DNA from: Mageeibacillus sp. UBA6980 | GTDB taxonomy: Bacteria; Bacillota; Clostridia; Saccharofermentanales; Saccharofermentanaceae | Assembly (NCBI GenBank): GCA_002450095.1 | Contig: DJYK01000012.1 | Span: forward strand, 11,069 to 75,068 | Direction: 5' to 3' | DNA: 64,000 nucleotides | Shown here: positions 52,665 to 61,227 of the stretch, one piece after another | How positions within the stretch are numbered: the first letter of the stretch is position 1 | How the letters are laid out: every line of letters begins with the position of its first letter | Program-made: the position numbers and the translations under genes | The notes under the pieces: generated by a model | Told to the model about the DNA's origin: nothing | Seen by the model: only the letters and a program-made list of their open reading frames with translations | Database searches by the model: none

Positions 52665-55407
52665 CGAGCTTTTGTTTGAAGTTCTCTTCACTGTTGTTAA
52701 CAGGATCATCGACAATCCCGGATTCGCGATAATCATCTTAAGCCTGGCGGTAAATTTCCTCGTTCTGCCTCTCTACAACAGAGCGGATGCGGTTCAAAAG
52801 GAAGAGCGTGAGATAGAGGATGCCCTTGCTGACGGGATCGCCCGAATCAAGAAAGCGTTTAAAGGCGATGAGAGGATGATGATGCTTCAGGCATACTACA
52901 GGGAGAATCATTATTCTCCTCTGTTTGTCCTTAAAAGCTCGGTCTCGCTTCTTCTGCAGATCCCTTTCTTTATAGCGGCATATAATTTCCTTTCCAATCT
53001 CGCTCTGCTTCAGGGGACGCCGTTCGGTCCGATAAACGACCTCGGTGCACCTGACAGGTTGTTTCAGATCGGATCATTGACGGTAAATGTCCTTCCGATA
53101 CTCATGACTTTGATCAATTTTATCTCCGGTATCATCTATACACGCGGTCAGCCTTTGAGGAGCAAGCTCCAGCTTTACGGAATGGCGTTGATATTCCTGT
53201 TCCTTCTTTATAATTCACCTTCCGCACTTGCATTCTACTGGACTCTTAATAATCTGTTTTCTCTTGTAAAGAACGTCTTTTACAAGCTTAAAAGACCCGG
53301 GTTCGTCTTTGCCGTATTGTGTGCGGTCACGGGCGTTCTCGGGACAGTCTGGTTGAACACTTTCTATTACACCCCGTATACTTCAAGAAGGATAAGGCTT
53401 ACCGTGATCGCTTTGGCTCTGATCGTTCCCCTTATCGTCTGTCTTATTAAGGAAAAGACACAAAGAGGTTCCAAGATCAACGGTCTTATCCCGGAATATA
53501 ATAAGCATGACAGAAATATATTCATCATAAGCGGGATATTCCTTTCCGTGCTCACGGGACTTCTTATACCGTCTGCCGTTGTAAAGATATCGCCTTATGA
53601 GTTTATGGATCTTATGAATCTTAAGACTCCCGTTATCTATATATTGAACGCATTTCTTATTGCTTTCGGCACTTTCGTTATATGGGGCGGCGTATTCTTT
53701 GCTCTTGCGAGAGGTAAGTGGCGCGTTCTCCTAAGCAGGCTCTGGCTCGTTCTTTGCCCCGCTTCGCTGATCACATATCTGTTTTTTGATAACGACATCG
53801 GAGATATATCGGTAAACTTTGTTTACTTCAGACCTTTTGATGTTACCTTGCAGCAGAAGCTCATTAATCTCGCTCTTATCCTGGTCGCTTCCGGACTGGT
53901 TCTGTTCCTGTGCCGTAAGTTCACCAAGATATGCGAGGAACTGATACTGACACTGGCCGTCGTTTCCCTGGTCGTAAGCATTATCAATATGATACCGATA
54001 AACGCGGCCTATAAAGTCAATCTCAACAAGCTTCAGAACGAATTCCCTCAATTCACGTTATCTACCGAAGGGCAGAATGTCATGGTCATAATGCTTGACA
54101 GGGCTCCGGGTTATCTCGTTCCGATCGTGTTTGACGAACTTCCTCAGCTTTATGACCAGTTTGACGGTTTTACGTTCTATCCGAATACTCTGTCTTTCGG
54201 AAACAGGACCAAGTTCGGCGCCCCTGCCATATTCGGAGGATATGAATACACGCCTGAAGCGATAAATGCAGATACGACGAGGACTCTTGTTCAGACGCAA
54301 AACGAGGCTTTGTCAGTCATGCCCATAATCTTCAGAGATGAAGGATACGAGGTAACGCTCCTCGATCCTCCCAACGCGGGATATATGAATCCTTCCGACT
54401 TGAGTGTCTTTACGGGGCTTCTTTATGAAGGGATATCGGCTTATCACACTAAGGGTGTGGTAATGAACGATTATTATAAGTTCGATGAATACCAGACGAA
54501 GATCTGGCATCGTAATTTCTTCTGTTACTCAATGTTCAGGATCACTCCCTTGTTTTTCCAGACGACAGTCTATAACGAAGGAAACTATAACCGGCCTGAA
54601 GCGCCCGTCGATTATGAAGCGGAATTTACGATCCCTCAGGTCGGATTCAGCGAGTCTTCTTCCGGTGGTGTTGACAGGGATTTCATGTCGGCATATGAAG
54701 CCTTGTCCAAGCTTGACGAGATCACGGAAATAACAAATGAGTCTGTCGATACTTTTATGTATATGGATAACGACACGCCCCATGATGCCATGCTCCTTCA
54801 GGCGCCGGAATACATCCCTTTTCAGTATGTCGACAATATACAGTATGATATCGATCATGCCGACAGATTTGCCGATCCCATAAACGGATACTATCTTGAT
54901 ATGGACAGCTATGAGAACATGAGGATCTATTCGAGCAACTGTGCCGCATATCTTCAGCTCGGCAGATATTTTGATTATATGAGACAGCAGGGTGTTTGGG
55001 ATAATACACGCATAATAATCGTTGCCGATCATTCGGTCGCCAGAGGTGATGCGAACATGTTCGGAGGACAGCTTGATCTGGGCGGTATGTGCATCGATTC
55101 ATTTAATCCCGTTCTGATGGTCAAGGATTTCGGTTCTTCCGGGTTTACGACAGATGAGAGCATAATGACGAATGCAGACGTACCGTTCCTGGCAACTGAC
55201 GGTATAATAAGCGATCCGGTCAATCCATTTACCGGAAATCCCATAACAATGGACGGCGTTCACGATATGCCTCTTCTCGTACTCGATTCCAACGACTGGT
55301 CGATAGCAGGCCCCGATTCATTGCGTTTTGCCGAAGATGACTGGTATGCTTTTAACGGAACACAGATACTCGACAGGGATTCATGGGAGTTTGACGGAAC
55401 AAGATGA
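52630..55407 (+). CDS. YidC-like/sulfatase-like fusion protein, copy 2
   Basis: A 925-residue paralogue of the preceding gene with the same layout: YidC-like domain (LAVNFLVLPLYNRADAV again with Asn for the groove Arg; SPSALAFYWTLNNLFSLVKN), second membrane block, then the sulfatase-like domain (MVIMLDRAPGYLV, NRTKFGAPAIFGGYEY, NDTPHDAM). The last metal motif reads VADHSVARG rather than the usual DHG, a possible change in activity. Its YidC part is clearly diverged from copies 1 and 3 at the DNA level. ATG 52630 overlaps the copy 1 stop as ATGA, which implies coupled translation and similar amounts of each protein. Confidence 0.82.
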   Translation: MNALYTLLIYPLELLFEVLFTVVNRIIDNPGFAIIILSLAVNFLVLPLYNRADAVQKEEREIEDALADGIARIKKAFKGDERMMMLQAYYRENHYSPLFVLKSSVSLLLQIPFFIAAYNFLSNLALLQGTPFGPINDLGAPDRLFQIGSLTVNVLPILMTLINFISGIIYTRGQPLRSKLQLYGMALIFLFLLYNSPSALAFYWTLNNLFSLVKNVFYKLKRPGFVFAVLCAVTGVLGTVWLNTFYYTPYTSRRIRLTVIALALIVPLIVCLIKEKTQRGSKINGLIPEYNKHDRNIFIISGIFLSVLTGLLIPSAVVKISPYEFMDLMNLKTPVIYILNAFLIAFGTFVIWGGVFFALARGKWRVLLSRLWLVLCPASLITYLFFDNDIGDISVNFVYFRPFDVTLQQKLINLALILVASGLVLFLCRKFTKICEELILTLAVVSLVVSIINMIPINAAYKVNLNKLQNEFPQFTLSTEGQNVMVIMLDRAPGYLVPIVFDELPQLYDQFDGFTFYPNTLSFGNRTKFGAPAIFGGYEYTPEAINADTTRTLVQTQNEALSVMPIIFRDEGYEVTLLDPPNAGYMNPSDLSVFTGLLYEGISAYHTKGVVMNDYYKFDEYQTKIWHRNFFCYSMFRITPLFFQTTVYNEGNYNRPEAPVDYEAEFTIPQVGFSESSSGGVDRDFMSAYEALSKLDEITEITNESVDTFMYMDNDTPHDAMLLQAPEYIPFQYVDNIQYDIDHADRFADPINGYYLDMDSYENMRIYSSNCAAYLQLGRYFDYMRQQGVWDNTRIIIVADHSVARGDANMFGGQLDLGGMCIDSFNPVLMVKDFGSSGFTTDESIMTNADVPFLATDGIISDPVNPFTGNPITMDGVHDMPLLVLDSNDWSIAGPDSLRFAEDDWYAFNGTQILDRDSWEFDGTR

Positions 55408-55438
55408 ATGCGTTGTATACATTATTCATATATCCTCT
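55372..55438 (+). repeat. 67-base junction repeat, second copy
   Basis: Counterpart of 52598-52664, spanning the end of copy 2 and the start of copy 3, including the ATGA overlap. Codes for the conserved C-terminal DRDSWEF(A/D)GTR and N-terminal MNALYTL segments. Confidence 0.85.
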
Positions 55439-58193
55439 TGAATTGTTTTTCGAAGTAGTGTTCTCGATCGGAAACAGAGTGACGGGACATCCGGGTCTTG
55501 CGATCATCCTTTTAAGTCTCGCGGTAAACTTTCTGGTCCTGCCTTTGTATAAGAGAGCCGATGAGGTGCAAAAGGAGGAGAGGGAGCTTGAGGATAAGCT
55601 TGCTCCCGGAATAGAGCATATAAAGAAGACATTTAAGGGCGATGAGCGCATGATGATGTTAAACACATACTATGCGCAGAATAACTATTCGCCGCTTTTT
55701 GTCCTTAAAGGATCTGTCTCGCTTCTTCTGCAGATCCCGTTCTTTATGGCGGCATACAGGTTCCTGTCGGGATTGAAGCTTCTGAGGGGAGTGTCATTCG
55801 GACCGATAGAGGATCTCGGTGCGCCGGATCAGATGATAGTGATAGGAAGCCTCGCGATAAATGTGCTTCCCATACTGATGACGCTTATCAATTTCATATC
55901 GGGATATATATACACGAAGGGTATGCCTCTTAAGAGCAAACTGCAGTTATACGGAATGGCGATTATATTCCTGGTACTGCTCTATAACTCGCCTTCGGGG
56001 CTGGCATTCTACTGGACTCTCAACAACGTGTTCTCGATGCTTAAGAACGTCTTCTACAGGTTCAAGCGTCCGGGATTTGCGCTCTGCCTCGTGTCGGCTT
56101 TTGCCGGGGGCGCTTTGGTGATATTCGTCAACACGATCTATGATGCGCCTTATCCCGGAAGACAATTGAAATTGACTTTGGCGGGACTTCTTCTTATCGT
56201 TCCTCTCATAGTGATGCTTATAAGAAAGAAGACGGGAAGAGGGCCTGCCTTATTCGGCAACGGCGAAGAGTACACATCCGACCACAGGATCATTTTTCAT
56301 TTGAGCGGTCTGTTCCTGACAGTACTTCTCGGTGTCCTGATACCGTCTCAGGTGATAAGATCGTCTCCTACCGAATTCATGGATCTTATCGATCTTAAGT
56401 CACCGAATGTCTATGTGATCCATTCCTGTCTTATCGCGGCAGGTTTCTTCCTTGTATGGGGAAGCGTGTTCTTCTTTCTGGCGGGGAAGAAGGGGAGAGT
56501 TCTTATAAGCCGCATATGGTGGGCTCTTTGTCCGGCGTGCATGGTTACATATCTGTTCTTTGGGACGGATCTCGGTACATTGTCGACAAGCCTGGTCTTT
56601 GATACGGCGTTCAGCTATTCTCTTGCGCAGAAGACGATTAATCTTCTGGCCGTAGTTTTGGCGGCTTTTGTCTTTGTTTTCCTGTTCATAAAGTTCAGGA
56701 AGGCCGTGAAGATCCTCTCGATCGCTCTGGTCGCCGTCTGTCTTGTAATGAGCGTTATAAATATCAGAATGATATCAAAGTCATATAAGGAAACATCCGA
56801 GAGGATGGACCTCGAGATCCCGTCGATCCCGCTGTCGAGGGAGGGAAGAAACGTAATGGTCCTCATGATGGACAGAGCCCCGGGATATCTCGTTCCGTAT
56901 ATCTTTGAAGAAAGACCTGAGCTTATCGAACAGTACGACGGCTTCACTTTCTATCCGAATACACTTTCATTCGGAACACATACGAAGCATGCCACGCCGT
57001 CCCTGTTCGGCGGTTATGATTACACTCCGGGTCGTATATGTGAAGATCAGACGAAGACTTTAAGACAGACTCAGAACGAGGCTCTGGCGATGCTCCCCGT
57101 TATGTTCAGGGATGAAGGCTTTGAAGTTACGGTATGCGATCCGCCGTATCTCGGATATATGTCCCCGCCGGATCTTAGGGTATTCGATGATCCCGAATAT
57201 GACGGAATAAACGCATATATCACCGAAGGAAATCCCGGAATAGATGCCATGAACTTTAACGGCGCCAAGGAGAGGATATGGGACAGGAACTTCTTCTGTT
57301 ATGCGGTGCTCAAGGTAAGTCCCCTTATCATTCAGAACACCGTTTACGACCAGGGAAACTATAATATGGCCGATTCCGGAACCGGTGATGAAGCCGTATT
57401 TACGATACCTCAGATCGAGTACGGTCCTTCCGTCTCGACAGGCGTCAATGAAGGTTTTATGGAAGCATATACCGTTCTTTATAACTTCGCTGATATTACG
57501 GATATCACGGATTCGGATACGGATACGTTTATGTATATAGATAACGAGACCCCTCACACCACGATGCTTCTTTCCGAACCGGAATACGAGCCCTCGGAAT
57601 ATGTTGATAACCGTGAGTATGATGAGGCCAATGCCGGAAGATTCAGTGAGCCCGTGGAGGGGATGTATCTTCAGATGGACGACTACAATACGATGAGGCA
57701 TTATGAGTGTAATGTCGCGACTTATATCCTGCTCGGAAGATATTTTGATTATCTGAGGGAGCAGGGTGTATGGGATAACACGAGGATCATTATCGTTGCC
57801 GACCACGGTACCGTGAGCTTCGACGTTGATATGTTCGGAGATCAGACATCGCTCGGCCGGGTCGGAACGGAAGCATTCAATCCTGTTCTTATGGTAAAGG
57901 ATTTCGGGTCTTCGGGTTTTAATATCGACACGGGATTCATGATCAATGCGGATGTACCTTATATTGCGACCGAAGGGATCATCAGCGATCCGGTTAATCC
58001 TTTTACCGGTAATCCCATAATCGATCATAATGCTTACGGGTTGCCGGTAAGCGTCTATCATTCATACGACAGCAACGTGACCGACACCGAGGCCGGAGCC
58101 GATGCCGTGAGATTTACGGTCGATGAATGGTTCTCTTTTGAAGGCGGGGATGTATTAGACCCCGAAGCTTGGACTTTCGCGGGGGTCGGATGA
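55404..58193 (+). CDS. YidC-like/sulfatase-like fusion protein, copy 3
   Basis: A 929-residue paralogue. The YidC-like domain (LAVNFLVLPLYKRADEV, Asn again in place of Arg) is almost identical to copy 1, while the second membrane block and the catalytic domain are distinct. Catalytic-domain landmarks are MVLMMDRAPGYLV, GTHTKHATPSLFGGYDY, NETPHTTM and IIVADHGTVS, so the putative metal ligands and Thr nucleophile are intact. ATG 55404 overlaps the copy 2 stop as ATGA, and its own stop overlaps the next glycosyltransferase start. The three copies probably act on related but different acceptors or donors. Confidence 0.82.
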   Translation: MNALYTLFIYPLELFFEVVFSIGNRVTGHPGLAIILLSLAVNFLVLPLYKRADEVQKEERELEDKLAPGIEHIKKTFKGDERMMMLNTYYAQNNYSPLFVLKGSVSLLLQIPFFMAAYRFLSGLKLLRGVSFGPIEDLGAPDQMIVIGSLAINVLPILMTLINFISGYIYTKGMPLKSKLQLYGMAIIFLVLLYNSPSGLAFYWTLNNVFSMLKNVFYRFKRPGFALCLVSAFAGGALVIFVNTIYDAPYPGRQLKLTLAGLLLIVPLIVMLIRKKTGRGPALFGNGEEYTSDHRIIFHLSGLFLTVLLGVLIPSQVIRSSPTEFMDLIDLKSPNVYVIHSCLIAAGFFLVWGSVFFFLAGKKGRVLISRIWWALCPACMVTYLFFGTDLGTLSTSLVFDTAFSYSLAQKTINLLAVVLAAFVFVFLFIKFRKAVKILSIALVAVCLVMSVINIRMISKSYKETSERMDLEIPSIPLSREGRNVMVLMMDRAPGYLVPYIFEERPELIEQYDGFTFYPNTLSFGTHTKHATPSLFGGYDYTPGRICEDQTKTLRQTQNEALAMLPVMFRDEGFEVTVCDPPYLGYMSPPDLRVFDDPEYDGINAYITEGNPGIDAMNFNGAKERIWDRNFFCYAVLKVSPLIIQNTVYDQGNYNMADSGTGDEAVFTIPQIEYGPSVSTGVNEGFMEAYTVLYNFADITDITDSDTDTFMYIDNETPHTTMLLSEPEYEPSEYVDNREYDEANAGRFSEPVEGMYLQMDDYNTMRHYECNVATYILLGRYFDYLREQGVWDNTRIIIVADHGTVSFDVDMFGDQTSLGRVGTEAFNPVLMVKDFGSSGFNIDTGFMINADVPYIATEGIISDPVNPFTGNPIIDHNAYGLPVSVYHSYDSNVTDTEAGADAVRFTVDEWFSFEGGDVLDPEAWTFAGVG
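55500..56110 (+). repeat. 611-base tract nearly identical to 49937-50547
   Basis: The copy 3 partner of the copy 1 tract. The two are 5,563 bases apart in direct orientation, so unequal recombination between them would delete copy 2 and leave a chimeric single gene. Confidence 0.9.
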
Positions 58194-58921
58194 TGAGATT
58201 AAGTGTGATCGTACCGTCTTATAATGAGGAGGATAGGATAAGGAAGAATCTCCTTGAGATAAAGAAGACGCTTGCGCCTTATGTGGACTCGTTTGAAATC
58301 CTGGCGGTAAACGACGGGAGCCCCGACAATACCCGTGAAGAGATCCTGAAGGCTTCCGAGGATAACCCCGAGATCAGATATGAAGGTTATGAAGTCAACC
58401 GCGGTAAAGGCGGAGCGATAAAGCACGGAATATCTCAGGCATCCGGGGATATTATAGGATTCATAGATGCGGATCTGGATATTGCTCCGGAGCACCTTGT
58501 AAGGTATCTGAAGCGCATGGATGAGACCGGCGCCGATGTCGTGATCGGGTCTAAGATGCATAAGGATTCAAATCTCGAGTATCCTGCTTTAAGGAGATTC
58601 GTTTCCTGGGGGTATTACTTTATCCTCAAGGTGCTCTTCGGAATGAGCATCAAGGATACACAGACCGGGATCAAACTGTACCGCGGCGAGCTGATCCGTA
58701 AGATCGCTCCGAAGCTTCGTGTTAAAGGATATGCATTCGATATAGAGGTTCTTGCTCTGTGTGCTCACGAGGGAGCGGTTATCGAGGAGATGCCTGTCGA
58801 TATCGTTTTCAAAAGGGGAGGCTCTTTTGGTAGAATAAGAATCGGAGATATCTTCAGGATGTTCTTCGATACCGTTGGTATCTGGTGGAATCTCAAAATT
58901 CGAAGGAGTTACTTTAAGTGA
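58190..58921 (+). CDS. Polyprenyl-phosphate glycosyltransferase (DPM1-like GT2)
   Basis: A 243-residue GT2 enzyme like dolichol-phosphate mannose synthase: LSVIVPSYNEEDRIRKNL, VNDGSPDNT, NRGKGGAIKHGI, FIDADLDIAPEHL and IKDTQTGIKLYRG. There is no long C-terminal membrane extension, matching the soluble type. It would charge polyprenyl phosphate with mannose or glucose for use by GT-C enzymes outside the membrane. ATG 58190 forms an ATGATG with 58193; both are possible starts. It lies between the third fusion gene and the GDP-mannose gene, which could supply its donor. Confidence 0.9.
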   Translation: MMRLSVIVPSYNEEDRIRKNLLEIKKTLAPYVDSFEILAVNDGSPDNTREEILKASEDNPEIRYEGYEVNRGKGGAIKHGISQASGDIIGFIDADLDIAPEHLVRYLKRMDETGADVVIGSKMHKDSNLEYPALRRFVSWGYYFILKVLFGMSIKDTQTGIKLYRGELIRKIAPKLRVKGYAFDIEVLALCAHEGAVIEEMPVDIVFKRGGSFGRIRIGDIFRMFFDTVGIWWNLKIRRSYFK

Positions 58922-61227
58922 AATGTCTGATCCTTGCAGGCGGTCTGGGGGAAAGACTCTGGCCATTATCCAGAAGGGATTATCCTAAGCAGTTTATAGA
59001 GCTTACTTTGTACCATTCTGCGTTTCAGGATACTATAGCCAGGAATATGCCGTACTGCGATGAATTCCTTATTGTAGCGGGAATAGAGCATAAGCATGTT
59101 ATAGAAAGTCAGCTTAAAGCGTTTCAGGGGCTTGAGTATCTGTCGTTTTACGAAGACGTCCCGAGAAGGACCACTGCATCTGTTACGCTGTCGCTGATGA
59201 CACTTGAGCCGTCGGAATATGTCCTTATTGTTCCTTCGGATGTTATGATCGATGCATCCTGCGGTTATTCCGAGGCGATATTAAAGGCCAAGGGGCTGGC
59301 AGCCGGGGGGAAACTCGTAGTATTCGGCAAGGCTGAAGATAAGATCAACAGCAGGTACGGGTATATATACGGCGATCCTTTGAGATTCAAGGAAAAACCT
59401 GAAGACGAATCTTTGGTGACCAGACCTTTTTACAGGAATCTCGGTATGCTGCTCGTAAGAGCCGGTGATTATCTCAACGAACTTAAAAACATATCCCCTG
59501 ATATATATAACGCCTGTCGCAAGGCATTTTCCATGCGTATGGACAGGGACGGTGCTCTGGAGTTTACAAAGGATGCACTTGAGTTGATCGAGCGCATCTC
59601 GTTTGAAAGACTTGTTCTGGAGAATTCCTCGAATCTCGCTTTTGTCGACTCGGATTTTAAATGGGATGAGCTGACTTGTATAGAGGATCTTGAGAAGTTC
59701 TCATACAGGAACCTGGGACCGGTTGTCTCATTAAACAGTAAAAGTTCCATGATCGTTAACCGTTCTGATTCCAGAGCCGTCGTTGTAAGCGGCATGGAGG
59801 ATTCGGTGATCGTTAATACCGATGATGCCGTTTTTGTCGGGGCAAGAGGGAAGAGCAGTGACGAAGTGATCAAGAAACTCCTCGCCGAAGACAGTAATGA
59901 CATTAAGAAGATATCGCGTTTTATAAACGGAAGCGATATCCATTTCAGACAGTGGGGATACTACCATGAATTTGAAAGTTCAAACGATCACTATGTAAGA
60001 CACGTATATGTCAGTCCCGGTAAGACAATATATGAGCATTCGCATGAGAGAAGAACGGAGAACTGGATCATAATCAGAGGCAAAGCGCTGGTTACTCTTA
60101 ACGGAATAAGCACGGTATACTCGGGAAGCGGCAATGTGGAAGTCAAGCCCATGGTCCGCCATCAGATCTCGAATCCGGGAGACACCGTCCTCGAGTTTAT
60201 TGACACGTCTTACGGAAGTCATATCTTTGAAGATGACAGACAGGCGAGAAGCGCAGCCGATATCGGAGAACTCGAACTCGGTGTAAAGCCGGAGCCCGTC
60301 CTGAAACTTCGACCGGCTCTTAAGGAGTATATCTGGGGCGGCAGCCGCCTTAAGTCTGAATTCGGCATAAAGACCGATATGGAGAGCATAGCCGAGGCAT
60401 GGGTCCTGTCGGCGCATCCTGACGGACAGTCTCGTGTGGTAAACGGCAGACATAAAGGTATGTATCTCGGAAGATACATCGAGACACTCGGTAAAGACGT
60501 CTTAGGCTGGAAGTGTTCATCTTTAAGGGCGTTCCCGCTCATGGTAAAGCTCATTGACGCGAAGTCCGACCTGTCCATCCAGGTCCATCCCGATGACGAT
60601 TATGCTCTTGAGAATGAGTCGTCCTACGGTAAGAACGAGATGTGGTATGTTCTGGACAGCAAGCCCGGAGCAGGACTCTATGTAGGGTTTAAACGGGATG
60701 TCACCGCAGAAGAAGTTGAGGCTTCGGTAAAGAACGGCACGGTAACCGATCTTCTGAACTTTGTACCGACTCATAAAGGCGATGTATTCTTCATTCCTGC
60801 GGGTACCGTTCACGCCATAGGCGCAGGGAATCTTATCTGCGAGGTTCAGCAGTCGAGTAACTGTACTTACAGGCTCTATGATTACGACAGAGTGGACAGA
60901 TACGGCAACAAGAGGGAACTTCATCTGAAGAAAGCTCTGGAGGTTACGGATTACAGGAAATATGAGCCCCAGAACCTTGAAGGCGAAGAGAATGTGATCT
61001 GCAGATGTAAGTACTTTGAAGCGCTTATCTATGATGTTGACGGCAAGACTAAGGTCCCTGCCGATGACAGCAAATTCGATGCCGCCGTCTGTCTCGAAGG
61101 CGAGGGGACCATATACTGTGAGGATATGTCTGTCTCGTTTTCCAAGGGCGAATCGGCTTTCCTGCCGGCTTCCAAAGCTCCCATCATATTAGACGGCAGG
61201 ATGAAGGTCCTGATCTGCCACGTTTGA
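58918..61227 (+). CDS. Fusion of mannose-1-phosphate guanylyltransferase, cupin, and class I mannose-6-phosphate isomerase
   Basis: A 769-residue three-part protein. Residues 1-~310 are ManC-like (ILAGGLGERLWPLSRRDYPK, 5-24), ~340-440 a type II isomerase cupin (HSHERRTENWIIIRGKALV), and ~455-769 a ManA-like class I isomerase (EYIWGG, IQVHPDDDYA at 554-563, PAGTVHAIGAG at 627-637). Several ManC positions differ from the usual pattern: PSDVMID where PADH is common, and ISFERLVLE where ISIDYAVME is common, so transferase activity is uncertain. It would cover fructose-6-phosphate to GDP-mannose with an external phosphomannomutase. The start is GTG 58918, overlapping the previous stop as GTGA. Confidence 0.87.
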   Translation: MKCLILAGGLGERLWPLSRRDYPKQFIELTLYHSAFQDTIARNMPYCDEFLIVAGIEHKHVIESQLKAFQGLEYLSFYEDVPRRTTASVTLSLMTLEPSEYVLIVPSDVMIDASCGYSEAILKAKGLAAGGKLVVFGKAEDKINSRYGYIYGDPLRFKEKPEDESLVTRPFYRNLGMLLVRAGDYLNELKNISPDIYNACRKAFSMRMDRDGALEFTKDALELIERISFERLVLENSSNLAFVDSDFKWDELTCIEDLEKFSYRNLGPVVSLNSKSSMIVNRSDSRAVVVSGMEDSVIVNTDDAVFVGARGKSSDEVIKKLLAEDSNDIKKISRFINGSDIHFRQWGYYHEFESSNDHYVRHVYVSPGKTIYEHSHERRTENWIIIRGKALVTLNGISTVYSGSGNVEVKPMVRHQISNPGDTVLEFIDTSYGSHIFEDDRQARSAADIGELELGVKPEPVLKLRPALKEYIWGGSRLKSEFGIKTDMESIAEAWVLSAHPDGQSRVVNGRHKGMYLGRYIETLGKDVLGWKCSSLRAFPLMVKLIDAKSDLSIQVHPDDDYALENESSYGKNEMWYVLDSKPGAGLYVGFKRDVTAEEVEASVKNGTVTDLLNFVPTHKGDVFFIPAGTVHAIGAGNLICEVQQSSNCTYRLYDYDRVDRYGNKRELHLKKALEVTDYRKYEPQNLEGEENVICRCKYFEALIYDVDGKTKVPADDSKFDAAVCLEGEGTIYCEDMSVSFSKGESAFLPASKAPIILDGRMKVLICHV

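Noticed and set aside
57060..58061. A 333-codon minus-strand frame inside the third YidC-sulfatase gene
   Set aside because: It is antisense to the conserved catalytic domain; similar antisense frames occur in copies 1 and 2 because the genes are paralogous.
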